This document shows positions 1-7,290 of a stretch of 64,000 nucleotides of DNA, piece after piece; the first letter of the stretch is position 1, and every line of letters begins with the position of its first letter. The position numbers were made by a program, and so were the translations under genes. Source of the stretch: UBA1952 sp965246765 (lineage in GTDB: Bacteria; Bacteroidota; Bacteroidia; Chitinophagales; Chitinophagaceae); assembly GCA_965246765.1 (NCBI GenBank), contig CBDFFJ010000002.1, positions 310,001 through 374,000 on the forward strand, in the 5' to 3' direction. The notes under the pieces are model-generated. The model saw nothing but the letters and a program-made list of their open reading frames with translations. It had not been told where the DNA came from and searched no databases.

Positions 1-1631
1 CGGCCGGCGGGCGTTTGCACCCAGTCTTCCAGGTTTGCCAGCGGGCCTTGTCCTTCCGGGCCGGGGCCATAGGTATCCACATGCGGCAATTCCACAGGCA
101 GCGCGCGCAAAGAAGTATCGCAAGTGAGGCCTTCCTCATCAATCGTGTACGGCACGTCATTGTGATAAATCACCGGGAAAGGCTCACCCCAATACCGCTG
201 CCGCGAAAAGCCTGCGTCGCGCAGCTTGTAATTGATACGCCGCTCGCCGATGCCCGCATCTTCCACCGCGCGGATGGCTACATCAATGGCTTTTGGAATG
301 GTGAGGCCGGAGAGAAAATCAGAACCTTCTATCGTGCCTGCCTTTTCAGTGTACGCCGTATCGCCTTTATAGCTCGCGCCAAACACATTAGTGATGTGGA
401 TGCCGAAATGCCGCGCAAAGGCGTGGTCGCGCTCATCGCCGCTCGGCACCGCCATAATGGCGCCCGTGCCATAGCCCGCCAGCACATACTCGGAGATGTA
501 AATCGGAACAGGCTTGCGCGTAAAGGGATGCACCGCATATGCGCCCGTAAAAGCGCCGCTCACGGTCTTTGTTTCTGAAATACGCTCACGCTCCGAGCGG
601 CGCTGCGTTGCAACCTTATACTCTGCCACCTCATGCTGCTGCGCCTCCGTGGTGATGCGGCCCACCAACTCATGCTCCGGAGCCAACACCATAAAATCGG
701 CCCCGAAAATGGTATCAGGCCGCGTAGTGAATATCTGAATCTTGTGCGGCAGGTCTTTGACGTCAAAGGCGATTTGGGCGCCGCTACTTTTGCCGATCCA
801 ATTGCGTTGCATGTCCTTCATCGCCTCGCTCCAGTCCAGGCCTTCAAGACCTTGCAACAGGCGCTCGGCATATTCCGTAATACGCAGCATCCATTGCCGC
901 ATTTTTTTGCGCACGCAGGGATGGCCGCCGCGCTCGGAGACGCCGTTCACCACCTCATCATTCGCCAGCACGGTGCCGAGGGCCTCGCACCACCACACCT
1001 CTGCCCAGTCTAAGTAAGCGATGCGGTAATGCATGAGGCAGGCGCGCTGCTCGGCGATGGTGTACTGCTTCCACTGCTCTTTAGTGAACGACAGCTTTTC
1101 GTCGCCGGGCGCAGTTACGCTCGCATTGCCTTCCTTCTCAAAAATGGCAATCAGCTCCTCAACAGGCCGCGCCTTTTGCGATTTCCGGTCAAACCAGGAA
1201 TGGAAGAGCTTGGTGAAAATCCACTGCGTCCACTTGTAGTAATTCGGGTCGGAAGTCCGCACCTCCCTGTCCCAATCGTAGGAGAAGCCGATGTTGTCCA
1301 ACTGCTCGCGGTAGCGCTTGATGTTCTGTTCCGTTGTTACCGCCGGGTGCTGGCCGGTTTCAATGGCATATTGCTCCGCAGGTAGGCCGAAGGCATCGTA
1401 GCCCATCGGGTGCAGCACGTTGTAGCCGCGCTGCCGTTTGTAGCGGGCATAAATATCGGAAGCAATGTAGCCAAGCGGATGACCAACATGCAGGCCCGCG
1501 CCGCTGGGGTACGGAAACATATCCAGCACGAAATGCTTGGGTCTGCTGAGGTCGTTGCCCGTTTTGTAGATGGCATTGTCAGCCCACCATTGCCGCCAGT
1601 TCTTTTCTATATCGGAGAAGTTGTATTCCAT
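1..1631 (-). CDS. leuS: Leucyl-tRNA synthetase, N-terminal 543 residues (runs off the left edge)
   Basis: Class I aminoacyl-tRNA synthetase that charges tRNA-Leu in the cytoplasm. The protein begins MEYNFSDIEKNW. It shows the HIGH-type signature HVGH at residues 48-51 inside the family block FPYPSGAGLHVGHPLGY, and editing (CP1) domain blocks TRPDTIFG and GTGAIMAVPSGDERD, whose DERD carries the conserved proofreading aspartate. The KMSKS loop and anticodon-binding domain lie beyond base 1. The frame is open from the ATG at 1631 to the window edge. A -7 box lies 25 bases upstream of the start. Very sure of identity. Confidence 0.97.
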   Translation of the reverse strand, partial: MEYNFSDIEKNWRQWWADNAIYKTGNDLSRPKHFVLDMFPYPSGAGLHVGHPLGYIASDIYARYKRQRGYNVLHPMGYDAFGLPAEQYAIETGQHPAVTTEQNIKRYREQLDNIGFSYDWDREVRTSDPNYYKWTQWIFTKLFHSWFDRKSQKARPVEELIAIFEKEGNASVTAPGDEKLSFTKEQWKQYTIAEQRACLMHYRIAYLDWAEVWWCEALGTVLANDEVVNGVSERGGHPCVRKKMRQWMLRITEYAERLLQGLEGLDWSEAMKDMQRNWIGKSSGAQIAFDVKDLPHKIQIFTTRPDTIFGADFMVLAPEHELVGRITTEAQQHEVAEYKVATQRRSERERISETKTVSGAFTGAYAVHPFTRKPVPIYISEYVLAGYGTGAIMAVPSGDERDHAFARHFGIHITNVFGASYKGDTAYTEKAGTIEGSDFLSGLTIPKAIDVAIRAVEDAGIGERRINYKLRDAGFSRQRYWGEPFPVIYHNDVPYTIDEEGLTCDTSLRALPVELPHVDTYGPGPEGQGPLANLEDWVQTPAG

Positions 1632-1656
1632 GGTTCTTTGCCCGTCGGGAGGGCCA

Positions 1657-1664
1657 CAAAAATA
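1657..1664 (-). promoter_or_regulatory. Bacteroidota -7 box for leuS
   Basis: TATTTTTG on the minus strand, matching the bacteroidal -7 consensus TAnnTTTG, 25 bases before the leuS ATG. No clear -33 TTTG at the usual spacing. Confidence 0.5.
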
Positions 1665-1736
1665 CGGGATTGGGCTGCGGGAGCTTATTGGCTTGTTGTT
1701 GTCATATGCAGCTTAGGTCTCAGTACTCAGATTATC

Positions 1737-1744
1737 TATCTTTG
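1737..1744 (+). promoter_or_regulatory. -7 box upstream of the small coiled-coil membrane protein
   Basis: TATCTTTG (TAnnTTTG) ends 9 bases before the ATG at 1754. The predicted transcript start is almost at the start codon, so the mRNA would have little or no leader. It supports the chosen start. Confidence 0.5.
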
Positions 1745-1753
1745 AAAGCGTAA

Positions 1754-2017
1754 ATGACCGCGCCTATCTCTTCCATAGACATGTACAATATCCTACGCGC
1801 CAAAATCGGCGAGCAGGAGGCGAAGGCTTTGACCGATTATGTAAAATCAGAGGTAGAGAGCCGTGTAGAAATCCGAAGTGCTACGCTTGCTACAAAAGAT
1901 GACATTGCCAGCTTGCGCAAGGAAATCTCCGAAAGCAAAGTGGATACGATTAAGTGGATGGTTGGCCTGTTCATTACGCTTGCGCTAATGATAATCGGGC
2001 TTTACGTCAGGAAATAA
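1754..2017 (+). CDS. Small coiled-coil protein with a C-terminal membrane anchor (DUF1640-like)
   Basis: An 87-residue protein. Residues about 1-60 are charged and predicted helical or coiled-coil (IGEQEAKALTDYVKSEVESR... LRKEISESK); residues about 63-84 form one hydrophobic segment followed by a positive end (YVRK). This architecture resembles the CCDC90/DUF1640-type small membrane proteins common in bacteria, whose role is not known. It stands between leuS (divergent) and an FAD oxidoreductase (same direction, 46 bases downstream). The start is backed by a -7 box 9 bases upstream. A later ATG at 1781 is possible. Family assignment is tentative. Confidence 0.7.
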   Translation: MTAPISSIDMYNILRAKIGEQEAKALTDYVKSEVESRVEIRSATLATKDDIASLRKEISESKVDTIKWMVGLFITLALMIIGLYVRK

Positions 2018-2063
2018 TCTCGTTGGCCCTACGAGCGCAGCCGTTAGCTGCGCATCTACATAC

Positions 2064-3239
2064 ATGCTCTCCTACTGGGAACGTCAATCCTTTACGTCCT
2101 ACGACCACATCGTCGTGGGCAGCGGCATTACCGGCATCTCCGCAGCGATAGAGCTGAAAGAAACGTTTCCAAAAAGCCGTGTGCTGGTTTTAGAAAGAGG
2201 CTTATTGCCTACAGGAGCCACAACGCGTAATGCGGGCTTTGCATGTATGGGCAGCGCAACAGAGCTTCTCGCGGATTTAGAACATCAGACGCGCGAAGAC
2301 GTCGTTGCGCTTTTCATGCGGCGCAAAACCGGACTTGACATTTTGCGGCAGCGCTTAGACGATGCCGCCCTCGGATACCGCGCAGACGGCGGCTATGAAT
2401 TGATTGCCGAAAAGGATTTGGCTGTAATGGAAAGGCTGGATTTCCTGAATCACCTGCTGCAGCCTTATTTGCGTAAAGCTGCGTTTAAGCCCGCCAATAA
2501 GCGCATCCGCCGATTCGGTTTCTCAGAAAATCATGTTTCTGCCCTGATTGAGAATGGGTGCGAAGGCAGCATCAACAGCGGTCAGGCGATGCGCAGCCTC
2601 ATTGCGCTGGCGCAAAGCAGGGGCGTGGAGATAAAAACCGGCGCAGACGTCAGGCGCTTTGAAGAGGAGAAAGACGGTGTAATGATTGAAGTCGCCGAGC
2701 CATTCCGCCAAGAAACCCTTACGCTGCGCTGCGAGACGCTATCCATTTGCACGAATGCCTTTGCGAAGCAGCTACTGCCGGATGAAGATGTGGTGCCGGG
2801 CCGCGGCCAGGTGCTGGTTACGCGTCCCATTCCCGGCCTGAAATTCAGGGGCATTTTCCATTATGAGGCCGGCTATTATTACTTCCGTGAGCTGGATGGC
2901 CGCGTGCTGATTGGCGGGGGACGCAATCTGGATTTTGAAGGCGAGCGCACAACAGAGTTTTCGCTCTCGCAACGTATTCAAGAGGATTTGGAGGAGAAGC
3001 TGCGCGAGATGATTTTACCGGGCCAGGATTTTGAAATTGATATGCGCTGGAGCGGCATTATGGCCTTCGGTGCTGCGAAGTTGCCAATCATAAAGGCTTT
3101 TTCGGAAAGGGTTTATGGCGCCTTCCGGATGGGCGGGATGGGTGTGGCGCTGGGAAGCGCGGCGGCAAAGGAACTTGCGTTTCTGGTGGCGGAGCCGAGA
3201 ACGTCCCTCAAGCCAATCAGACTTGCAAAGTCCCGATAG
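2064..3239 (+). CDS. FAD-dependent amine/amino-acid oxidoreductase (DAO family)
   Basis: Flavoenzyme of the D-amino acid/glycine oxidase (DadA/GlpD-like) superfamily, expected to oxidise an amine or amino acid using FAD. Seen: dinucleotide-binding GSGITG at residues 19-24, an acidic residue ending strand 2 (VLVLERG), the TTRNAGFA motif typical of DAO-type enzymes where FAD is bound, and a C-terminal FAD motif (RMGGMGVALGSAAAKELA). The substrate cannot be told from sequence. The last residues (about LKPIRLAKSR) are encoded by the left arm of an inverted repeat and the stop codon lies at its loop, so the native C-terminus has probably been replaced by repeat sequence. Confidence 0.85.
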   Translation: MLSYWERQSFTSYDHIVVGSGITGISAAIELKETFPKSRVLVLERGLLPTGATTRNAGFACMGSATELLADLEHQTREDVVALFMRRKTGLDILRQRLDDAALGYRADGGYELIAEKDLAVMERLDFLNHLLQPYLRKAAFKPANKRIRRFGFSENHVSALIENGCEGSINSGQAMRSLIALAQSRGVEIKTGADVRRFEEEKDGVMIEVAEPFRQETLTLRCETLSICTNAFAKQLLPDEDVVPGRGQVLVTRPIPGLKFRGIFHYEAGYYYFRELDGRVLIGGGRNLDFEGERTTEFSLSQRIQEDLEEKLREMILPGQDFEIDMRWSGIMAFGAAKLPIIKAFSERVYGAFRMGGMGVALGSAAAKELAFLVAEPRTSLKPIRLAKSR

Positions 3240-3260
3240 GGAAGACTTGGCAAGTCTGAT
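3216..3260. repeat. Inverted repeat covering the stop codon of the FAD oxidoreductase
   Basis: Left arm 3216-3234 and right arm 3239-3260 are near-complementary (ATCAGACTTGC...GCAAGTCTGAT) around a short loop. It can fold as an RNA hairpin and encodes the last residues and stop of the upstream gene. It lacks a T-run, so it is not a clean intrinsic terminator. Confidence 0.75.
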
Positions 3261-3286
3261 AAGCGGCCTGTCGCTTCTTGTTATGA

Positions 3287-3344
3287 GCCATCAGGGGATG
3301 GCGCGCCGTCCGGCGGCGCGTCGGGGGACGCGCGCCAACTGAGC
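3287..3344 (+). repeat. Dispersed intergenic repeat, copy A (second copy at 35455)
   Basis: A GC-rich element about 58 bases long, from GCCATCAGGGGATGG to ACGCGCGCCAACTGAGC. The same ends, in the same order, occur on the opposite strand at 35455-35515, with a diverged middle. It is also internally palindromic (ggcgcgcc, cgcgcg). Confidence 0.8.
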
Positions 3345-3347
3345 TTA

Positions 3348-3905
3348 TTATCTGCCCATCAGCAGCGGCACCACATTCCCCACCGGCAGCCCCATCACGT
3401 TGTAATAATCGCCGGCAATCTTTTCAATGCCGATGATGCCGATGTACTCCTGAATGGCGTAGGAACCGGCTTTATCCATCGGGTGGTATTTGTCCACGTA
3501 AAAACTGATTTGCTCCGTGCTAAGCTGACGGAAATAGACTTCTGTGATTACGGAAAACGATTGCTCCTTACCGTCCCTCAAAAGGCATACGCCCGTCACG
3601 ACGCGATGCATCCTGCCGGAAAGCCGGCCCAGCATTCGCTTCGCGTCTTCATCGTCTTCGGGCTTGCCCAAAATATCGCCATCCAGCAAAACAACGGTAT
3701 CGGCAGCAAGAATGTCTCTGCCGGGATACTTTGCCGCTACGGCGCGGGCCTTTTCTTTAGAAAGATGTACCGGCACTTCCTCGCCGGGCATTCCGGGCGG
3801 GTTGGTCTCGTCCACGTCTGAGGTGATGACTTCAAAATCTACGTGGGCGAGCTTCAGCAGGTCTGCCCTGCGCGGGGAGCCGGAGGCGAGGATGAGTTTA
3901 GGCAT
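3348..3905 (-). CDS. maf: Maf-family nucleoside triphosphate pyrophosphatase
   Basis: House-cleaning enzyme that hydrolyses non-canonical or excess nucleoside triphosphates (dTTP/UTP or modified pyrimidines in this family) to the monophosphate and pyrophosphate. The 185-residue length is typical. Seen: N-terminal ILASGSPRRADLL, the DVDET block, conserved ADTVV, and the basic region SGRMHRVVTG. It is the last gene of pyrE-ubiA-maf: its start overlaps the end of ubiA by 8 bases, suggesting translational coupling. Confident on family; the exact substrate is inferred. Confidence 0.94.
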   Translation of the reverse strand: MPKLILASGSPRRADLLKLAHVDFEVITSDVDETNPPGMPGEEVPVHLSKEKARAVAAKYPGRDILAADTVVLLDGDILGKPEDDEDAKRMLGRLSGRMHRVVTGVCLLRDGKEQSFSVITEVYFRQLSTEQISFYVDKYHPMDKAGSYAIQEYIGIIGIEKIAGDYYNVMGLPVGNVVPLLMGR

Positions 3906-4869
3906 AGTTCAATAGGTTGAGCACTAACAGCGAGAATACACCGGAAACCATTATAAGCTTGATGCCCGTGCTGGCCTTGTGGTAATGAACACTTGTTGCA
4001 GCTTTCGGCAGCCGGAAAATCCAAACGGCAAGCGGCAGCACGATAAGCAGCATGATGTACACCGCCGACCAGCTCCATCCGTATGAAGCTTTCCACAGCG
4101 CAATCACAGCTAAAAGGAGCATAGCAAGAGATACGCAGCCCAAAGCCTGGACAGCTCTGGTGCTGCGCAGCAAGCCCCAACGAATAGGCATCGTCACGCA
4201 GCCTTCGGCATCGTCGCCTTTATAATCTTCCATGTCCTTCACAATTTCGCGCATCCACGTGAGCAGGAAAGCGAAAGCGGAGAATGCACTTAAAGTCAGA
4301 CTGTGCGCCCAGCTTATTATAGTATGCCCTCCGGGAATTAATACGTTGGCTTGTCTTACCTCCGGCTCATAAATGATAAGCGCTACAACTGTGAGCGCCG
4401 TCATCAGCGCCACTACCACATTCCCAATCACAAACTGCCGCTTCCAAGTAGTAGAATATCTCCAAAGCAATCCAGTAGTAGCCAATTGCAACAGCAGCCA
4501 CTCAGGATGTCCGGCAGGAATTGCCACCATAGCCGCCAGCCCCAGCGCTATAATATTCAAAGCCGAATGCACGATAATGGCTAACCGCCGCGGAATGTCG
4601 CGCTCCAGAATCACCTTATCCGGCTTGTTGATGGCGTCTATGCGGATGTCAAAGTAATCATTGATGATGTAGCCGCCTGCCGCGATGAGCATGGTGGACC
4701 CGCAAAGCAGCAGAAAGTTGAACGGCGTCAAAACCTTTGGGCCGGGCAGTGGATGAATGACGCACCACCAAGCGACGGCTTGTGTGCCACCTACAATAAG
4801 CAGGTTGGGCCAGCGCATGAGGCGCAGCCAAGCGGCTGCGTTGAATCGTTGAGTCGTTGAGTCGTTCAT
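3898..4869 (-). CDS. UbiA-family membrane prenyltransferase (geranylgeranylglycerol-phosphate synthase-like)
   Basis: Polytopic prenyltransferase. Bacteroidota members resemble (S)-2,3-di-O-geranylgeranylglyceryl phosphate synthase, but quinone or other acceptors are possible. Seen: RLMRWPNLL at the N-terminus, the Asp-rich prenyl-diphosphate site NDYFDIRIDAINKPDK near residue 80, a second acidic motif around DMEDYKGDDAEGC, and about eight hydrophobic segments. The first residues (MNDSTTQRFN) are encoded by a short tandem repeat, so the native N-terminus may differ. Follows pyrE by 33 bases, made of another tandem repeat, and overlaps maf. Confidence 0.9.
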   Translation of the reverse strand: MNDSTTQRFNAAAWLRLMRWPNLLIVGGTQAVAWWCVIHPLPGPKVLTPFNFLLLCGSTMLIAAGGYIINDYFDIRIDAINKPDKVILERDIPRRLAIIVHSALNIIALGLAAMVAIPAGHPEWLLLQLATTGLLWRYSTTWKRQFVIGNVVVALMTALTVVALIIYEPEVRQANVLIPGGHTIISWAHSLTLSAFSAFAFLLTWMREIVKDMEDYKGDDAEGCVTMPIRWGLLRSTRAVQALGCVSLAMLLLAVIALWKASYGWSWSAVYIMLLIVLPLAVWIFRLPKAATSVHYHKASTGIKLIMVSGVFSLLVLNLLNYA

Positions 4870-4899
4870 TCCGAAATCCGCCTTCCGAAATCCGAAATC
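4841..4899. repeat. Two abutting short tandem repeats at the ubiA start
   Basis: 4841-4868 holds copies of an 8-base unit (GTTGAGTC); 4870-4899 holds four 7-base units of TCCGAAA type (one diverged, TCCGCCT). The 8-mer block encodes the first residues of UbiA; the 7-mer block fills the pyrE-ubiA gap. The same 7-mer, on the other strand, recurs at 63622-63649. Confidence 0.85.
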
Positions 4900-4902
4900 T
4901 GA

Positions 4903-5541
4903 TTACCCAGCTACACGGCCCCACACATCCGGCGCCGTCCGCCATTGCGCCAGCGTAATCTTGTCTTCCTCGCGGATAATGCCTTGCTCAGCGGCAAGCT
5001 CCATCAGCGCGTTGTAATCGGAAATTGTGTGCAGCGGCACGCCGGCTTCCTTAAAGGCATCGTAGGCTAATGGAAAGGAATAAGTGAATAGCGCACACAT
5101 TCCAATCACTTCCGCCCCCGCCGCACGAATTGCTTCCACCGCTTGCAGGGAACTTTTTCCCGTACTCACAAGGTCTTCAACAACAACCACCTTCTGGCCG
5201 GCTTGCAATTCGCCTTCAATCTGATTACCCATCCCATGCTCCTTCGGCTTTGCGCGCACATAGATAAAGGGCAGCTTGAGCAAATCCGCTGCCATTATGC
5301 CGTGCGCAATTCCCGCCGTGGCAACGCCTGCAATTACCTCCGCTTCCGGGAAATGATGCAGTACCATATTCGCCAGCTCGCTTTTTACAAAATCGCGCAG
5401 GTGCGGGTGAGACAAAACTTTGCGATTGTCGCAGTAAACAGGCGAAAACCAGCCGCTTGCCCATTGATACGGATGCTCAGCGTTAATCTGGAGCGCCTTA
5501 ATTTGCAGAAGGCGCGCGGCGAATTCTTTTTGAGTGCTCAT
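4903..5541 (-). CDS. pyrE: Orotate phosphoribosyltransferase
   Basis: Fifth step of de novo UMP synthesis: orotate + PRPP to OMP + pyrophosphate. The 212-residue length is normal. Seen: N-terminal GWFSPVYCDNRKVLSHP, the flexible-loop region YVRAKPKEHGMGNQIEG, and the PRPP-binding motif VVVVEDLVSTGKSS at about residue 120. First gene of the leftward pyrE-ubiA-maf set. A -7 box (TAGGTTTG) ends 8 bases upstream of the ATG. Confidence 0.97.
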   Translation of the reverse strand: MSTQKEFAARLLQIKALQINAEHPYQWASGWFSPVYCDNRKVLSHPHLRDFVKSELANMVLHHFPEAEVIAGVATAGIAHGIMAADLLKLPFIYVRAKPKEHGMGNQIEGELQAGQKVVVVEDLVSTGKSSLQAVEAIRAAGAEVIGMCALFTYSFPLAYDAFKEAGVPLHTISDYNALMELAAEQGIIREEDKITLAQWRTAPDVWGRVAG

Positions 5542-5549
5542 TACGCCGC

Positions 5550-5557
5550 CAAACCTA
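5550..5557 (-). promoter_or_regulatory. -7 box of pyrE
   Basis: TAGGTTTG on the minus strand, 8 bases before the pyrE ATG. Predicted near-leaderless transcript for pyrE-ubiA-maf. No -33 element at the right distance. Confidence 0.5.
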
Positions 5558-5596
5558 CGCCAAAGCCTTTGCCCTGCCTACCTATCCCGCCCGATT

Positions 5597-6232
5597 ATGT
5601 CTTTTAGCCGGAAAATTTACTATTGCAATAAGCCCCTCATCATAACTGACGATGCGGCGGCTTATAAAGCGCAACACCCCGTCGCTGCCGGCTATCTGCA
5701 CCTGACCGGCGCCTTCCAGCGGGCCTACCGGAAAGCTTTTGAGCACCTCGCCGCACCGCGCACGCTCGGCGCAATCGTGGAAGACATCTCGCCGGACGCG
5801 CTGCTGGCAGAATTGCACAGCCTTTACGCCCCGATTGACGCCGCCGGCGGCGTGGTGGAAGACGAGCGTGGTCGTGTGCTCATGATATATCGCCGTGGCC
5901 GCTGGGATTTGCCCAAAGGCAAGCGCGACGAAGGCGAGGCGATGGACGAGTGCGCAAAGCGCGAGGTAAGCGAGGAAACCGGGCTGCAAAGAATCGGCCT
6001 GGAAGAAAAAGTCTGCGATACCTACCATATCTACGCCCAGCGTGGGCAGCAACTTATAAAGACTACGGCCTGGTACCGCATGAGGGGCACCAGCGCCGAC
6101 AAGCTTTCGCCGCAGGCGGAAGAAAGCATTCAGGAAGCCCGCTGGATTTCCAAGGAGGAACTGGGGCCGATTGCCTTTAAGAGCTATGAGGCTATACGCG
6201 AGGTGCTGCATGCAGCCGGCTATCATTGGTAA
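5597..6232 (+). CDS. Nudix hydrolase with an N-terminal extension
   Basis: Hydrolyses a nucleoside diphosphate linked to another moiety; substrate unknown. The full Nudix box (G-x5-E-x7-REVSEETG) is present at about residues 108-130, giving the metal-binding REVxEE glutamates. About 85 residues precede the Nudix fold and have no recognised motif, beginning MSFSRKIYYCNKPLIITDD. The start was set at the ATG at 5597 because upstream codons run into the pyrE promoter region. Divergent from pyrE. Similar extended Nudix proteins occur in Bacteroidota; function not assigned. Confidence 0.9.
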   Translation: MSFSRKIYYCNKPLIITDDAAAYKAQHPVAAGYLHLTGAFQRAYRKAFEHLAAPRTLGAIVEDISPDALLAELHSLYAPIDAAGGVVEDERGRVLMIYRRGRWDLPKGKRDEGEAMDECAKREVSEETGLQRIGLEEKVCDTYHIYAQRGQQLIKTTAWYRMRGTSADKLSPQAEESIQEARWISKEELGPIAFKSYEAIREVLHAAGYHW

Positions 6233-6310
6233 CATTCTCTCACACGGCGTTATCGTAACTCTTTGTGTCCGCTGCGCCGCCTTTGCGCCCGCCGCGTGAA
6301 ACCGTAGGTG

Positions 6311-6318
6311 TATTTTTG
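6311..6318 (+). promoter_or_regulatory. -7 box of folD, 4 bases from the start codon
   Basis: TATTTTTG followed by CGCC and the ATG at 6323. With transcription starting a few bases after the box, the folD mRNA would begin at or just before the AUG. It argues for the ATG at 6323 and against the upstream in-frame codon at 6308. Confidence 0.55.
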
Positions 6319-6322
6319 CGCC

Positions 6323-7234
6323 ATGCAACTTTTAGACGGCGCCGCGGTGTCTGCGCATATTCTGCAGGGCATTAAGGCGGAGGCCGGTAATATGACAGGC
6401 TCGGGCGGACGGGCGCCGCACCTGGCGGCTATTCTGGTTGGCGACGATGCGGCCTCGCAGGTTTATGTCGGCTCTAAGGTGCGCACCTGCGGGGATCTGG
6501 GCTTTGGCTCTACCCTGCTGCGTTTTGGGGCGGATATTTCTGAAAAAGCTTTGCTGGAAGAGGTGCAAAAGCTGAATGCGGACGCTGATATAGACGGCAT
6601 CCTTGTGCAGCTTCCGCTGCCAAAGCATATTTCGTCTGACGCGGTGATTAATGCCATTGACCCGCGTAAGGACGTGGACGGTTTTCACCCGATTTCTCAG
6701 GGAAAAATGGTTTTAGGACAGGAAACTTTTCTGCCAGCAACGCCTTACGGCATTTTGCTGATGCTGGAGCATTACGGCATCAATCCTTCAGGTATGAATG
6801 CAGTAGTGATTGGCCGCAGCAATATTGTGGGCACGCCGATGAGCATCCTGCTGAGCCGCCCGACGAAATTCGGGAACGCTACCGTAACACTGACGCATAG
6901 CCGGACAAAAGATTTGGCGGCAGCCTGCCGCGAAGCCGACCTGATAGTAGCCGCAATCGGCCAGCCGCGCTTTGTGACGGCGGATATGGTGAAGGACGGC
7001 GCTATTGTGATAGACGTGGGCATTAATCGCATTGACGACGTAACGCGCAAAAGCGGCAGCCGACTTGTTGGTGACGTGGATTTTGATGCCGTTGCCCCGA
7101 AATGTTCCTGGATTACGCCGGTGCCGAAAGGCGTTGGCCCGATGACTATTTGCGGGTTGATGAAAAACACTTTGCGTGCTGCGCAAATGCAAAATTCAAA
7201 ACGCAAAATGCAAAAGACCGAAACCAATCAATAG
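6323..7234 (+). CDS. folD: Bifunctional methylene-THF dehydrogenase / methenyl-THF cyclohydrolase
   Basis: Interconverts 5,10-methylene-THF and 10-formyl-THF for purine and formyl-Met supply. 303 residues. Seen: substrate and catalytic segment YVGSKVRTCGDLGF with the conserved Lys, DGILVQLPLPKHI, the DVDGFHP block, the NADP-binding stretch VVIGRSNIVGTPMSILL, and PVPKGVGPMTICGLM near the end. The last 15 or so residues (QMQNSKRKMQKTETNQ) are encoded by the left arm of a heptamer repeat and are not part of the family fold. Confidence 0.97.
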   Translation: MQLLDGAAVSAHILQGIKAEAGNMTGSGGRAPHLAAILVGDDAASQVYVGSKVRTCGDLGFGSTLLRFGADISEKALLEEVQKLNADADIDGILVQLPLPKHISSDAVINAIDPRKDVDGFHPISQGKMVLGQETFLPATPYGILLMLEHYGINPSGMNAVVIGRSNIVGTPMSILLSRPTKFGNATVTLTHSRTKDLAAACREADLIVAAIGQPRFVTADMVKDGAIVIDVGINRIDDVTRKSGSRLVGDVDFDAVAPKCSWITPVPKGVGPMTICGLMKNTLRAAQMQNSKRKMQKTETNQ

Positions 7235-7290
7235 CTTTCATAAATCTGCCACACTGACTTTTTGAATTTTGCATTTTGAATTTTGCATTA
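7191..7290. repeat. Heptamer tandem repeats as an inverted pair between folD and queE
   Basis: Left arm 7191-7218: AAAATTC, AAAACGC, AAAATGC, AAAAGAC (period 7). Right arm 7260-7287: TTTTGAA, TTTTGCA, TTTTGAA, TTTTGCA. The arms are complementary and can form a long AT-rich hairpin. The left arm codes for the FolD tail; the right arm contains the likely TTG start of queE. A second copy of this family lies at 33418-33477. Confidence 0.88.
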
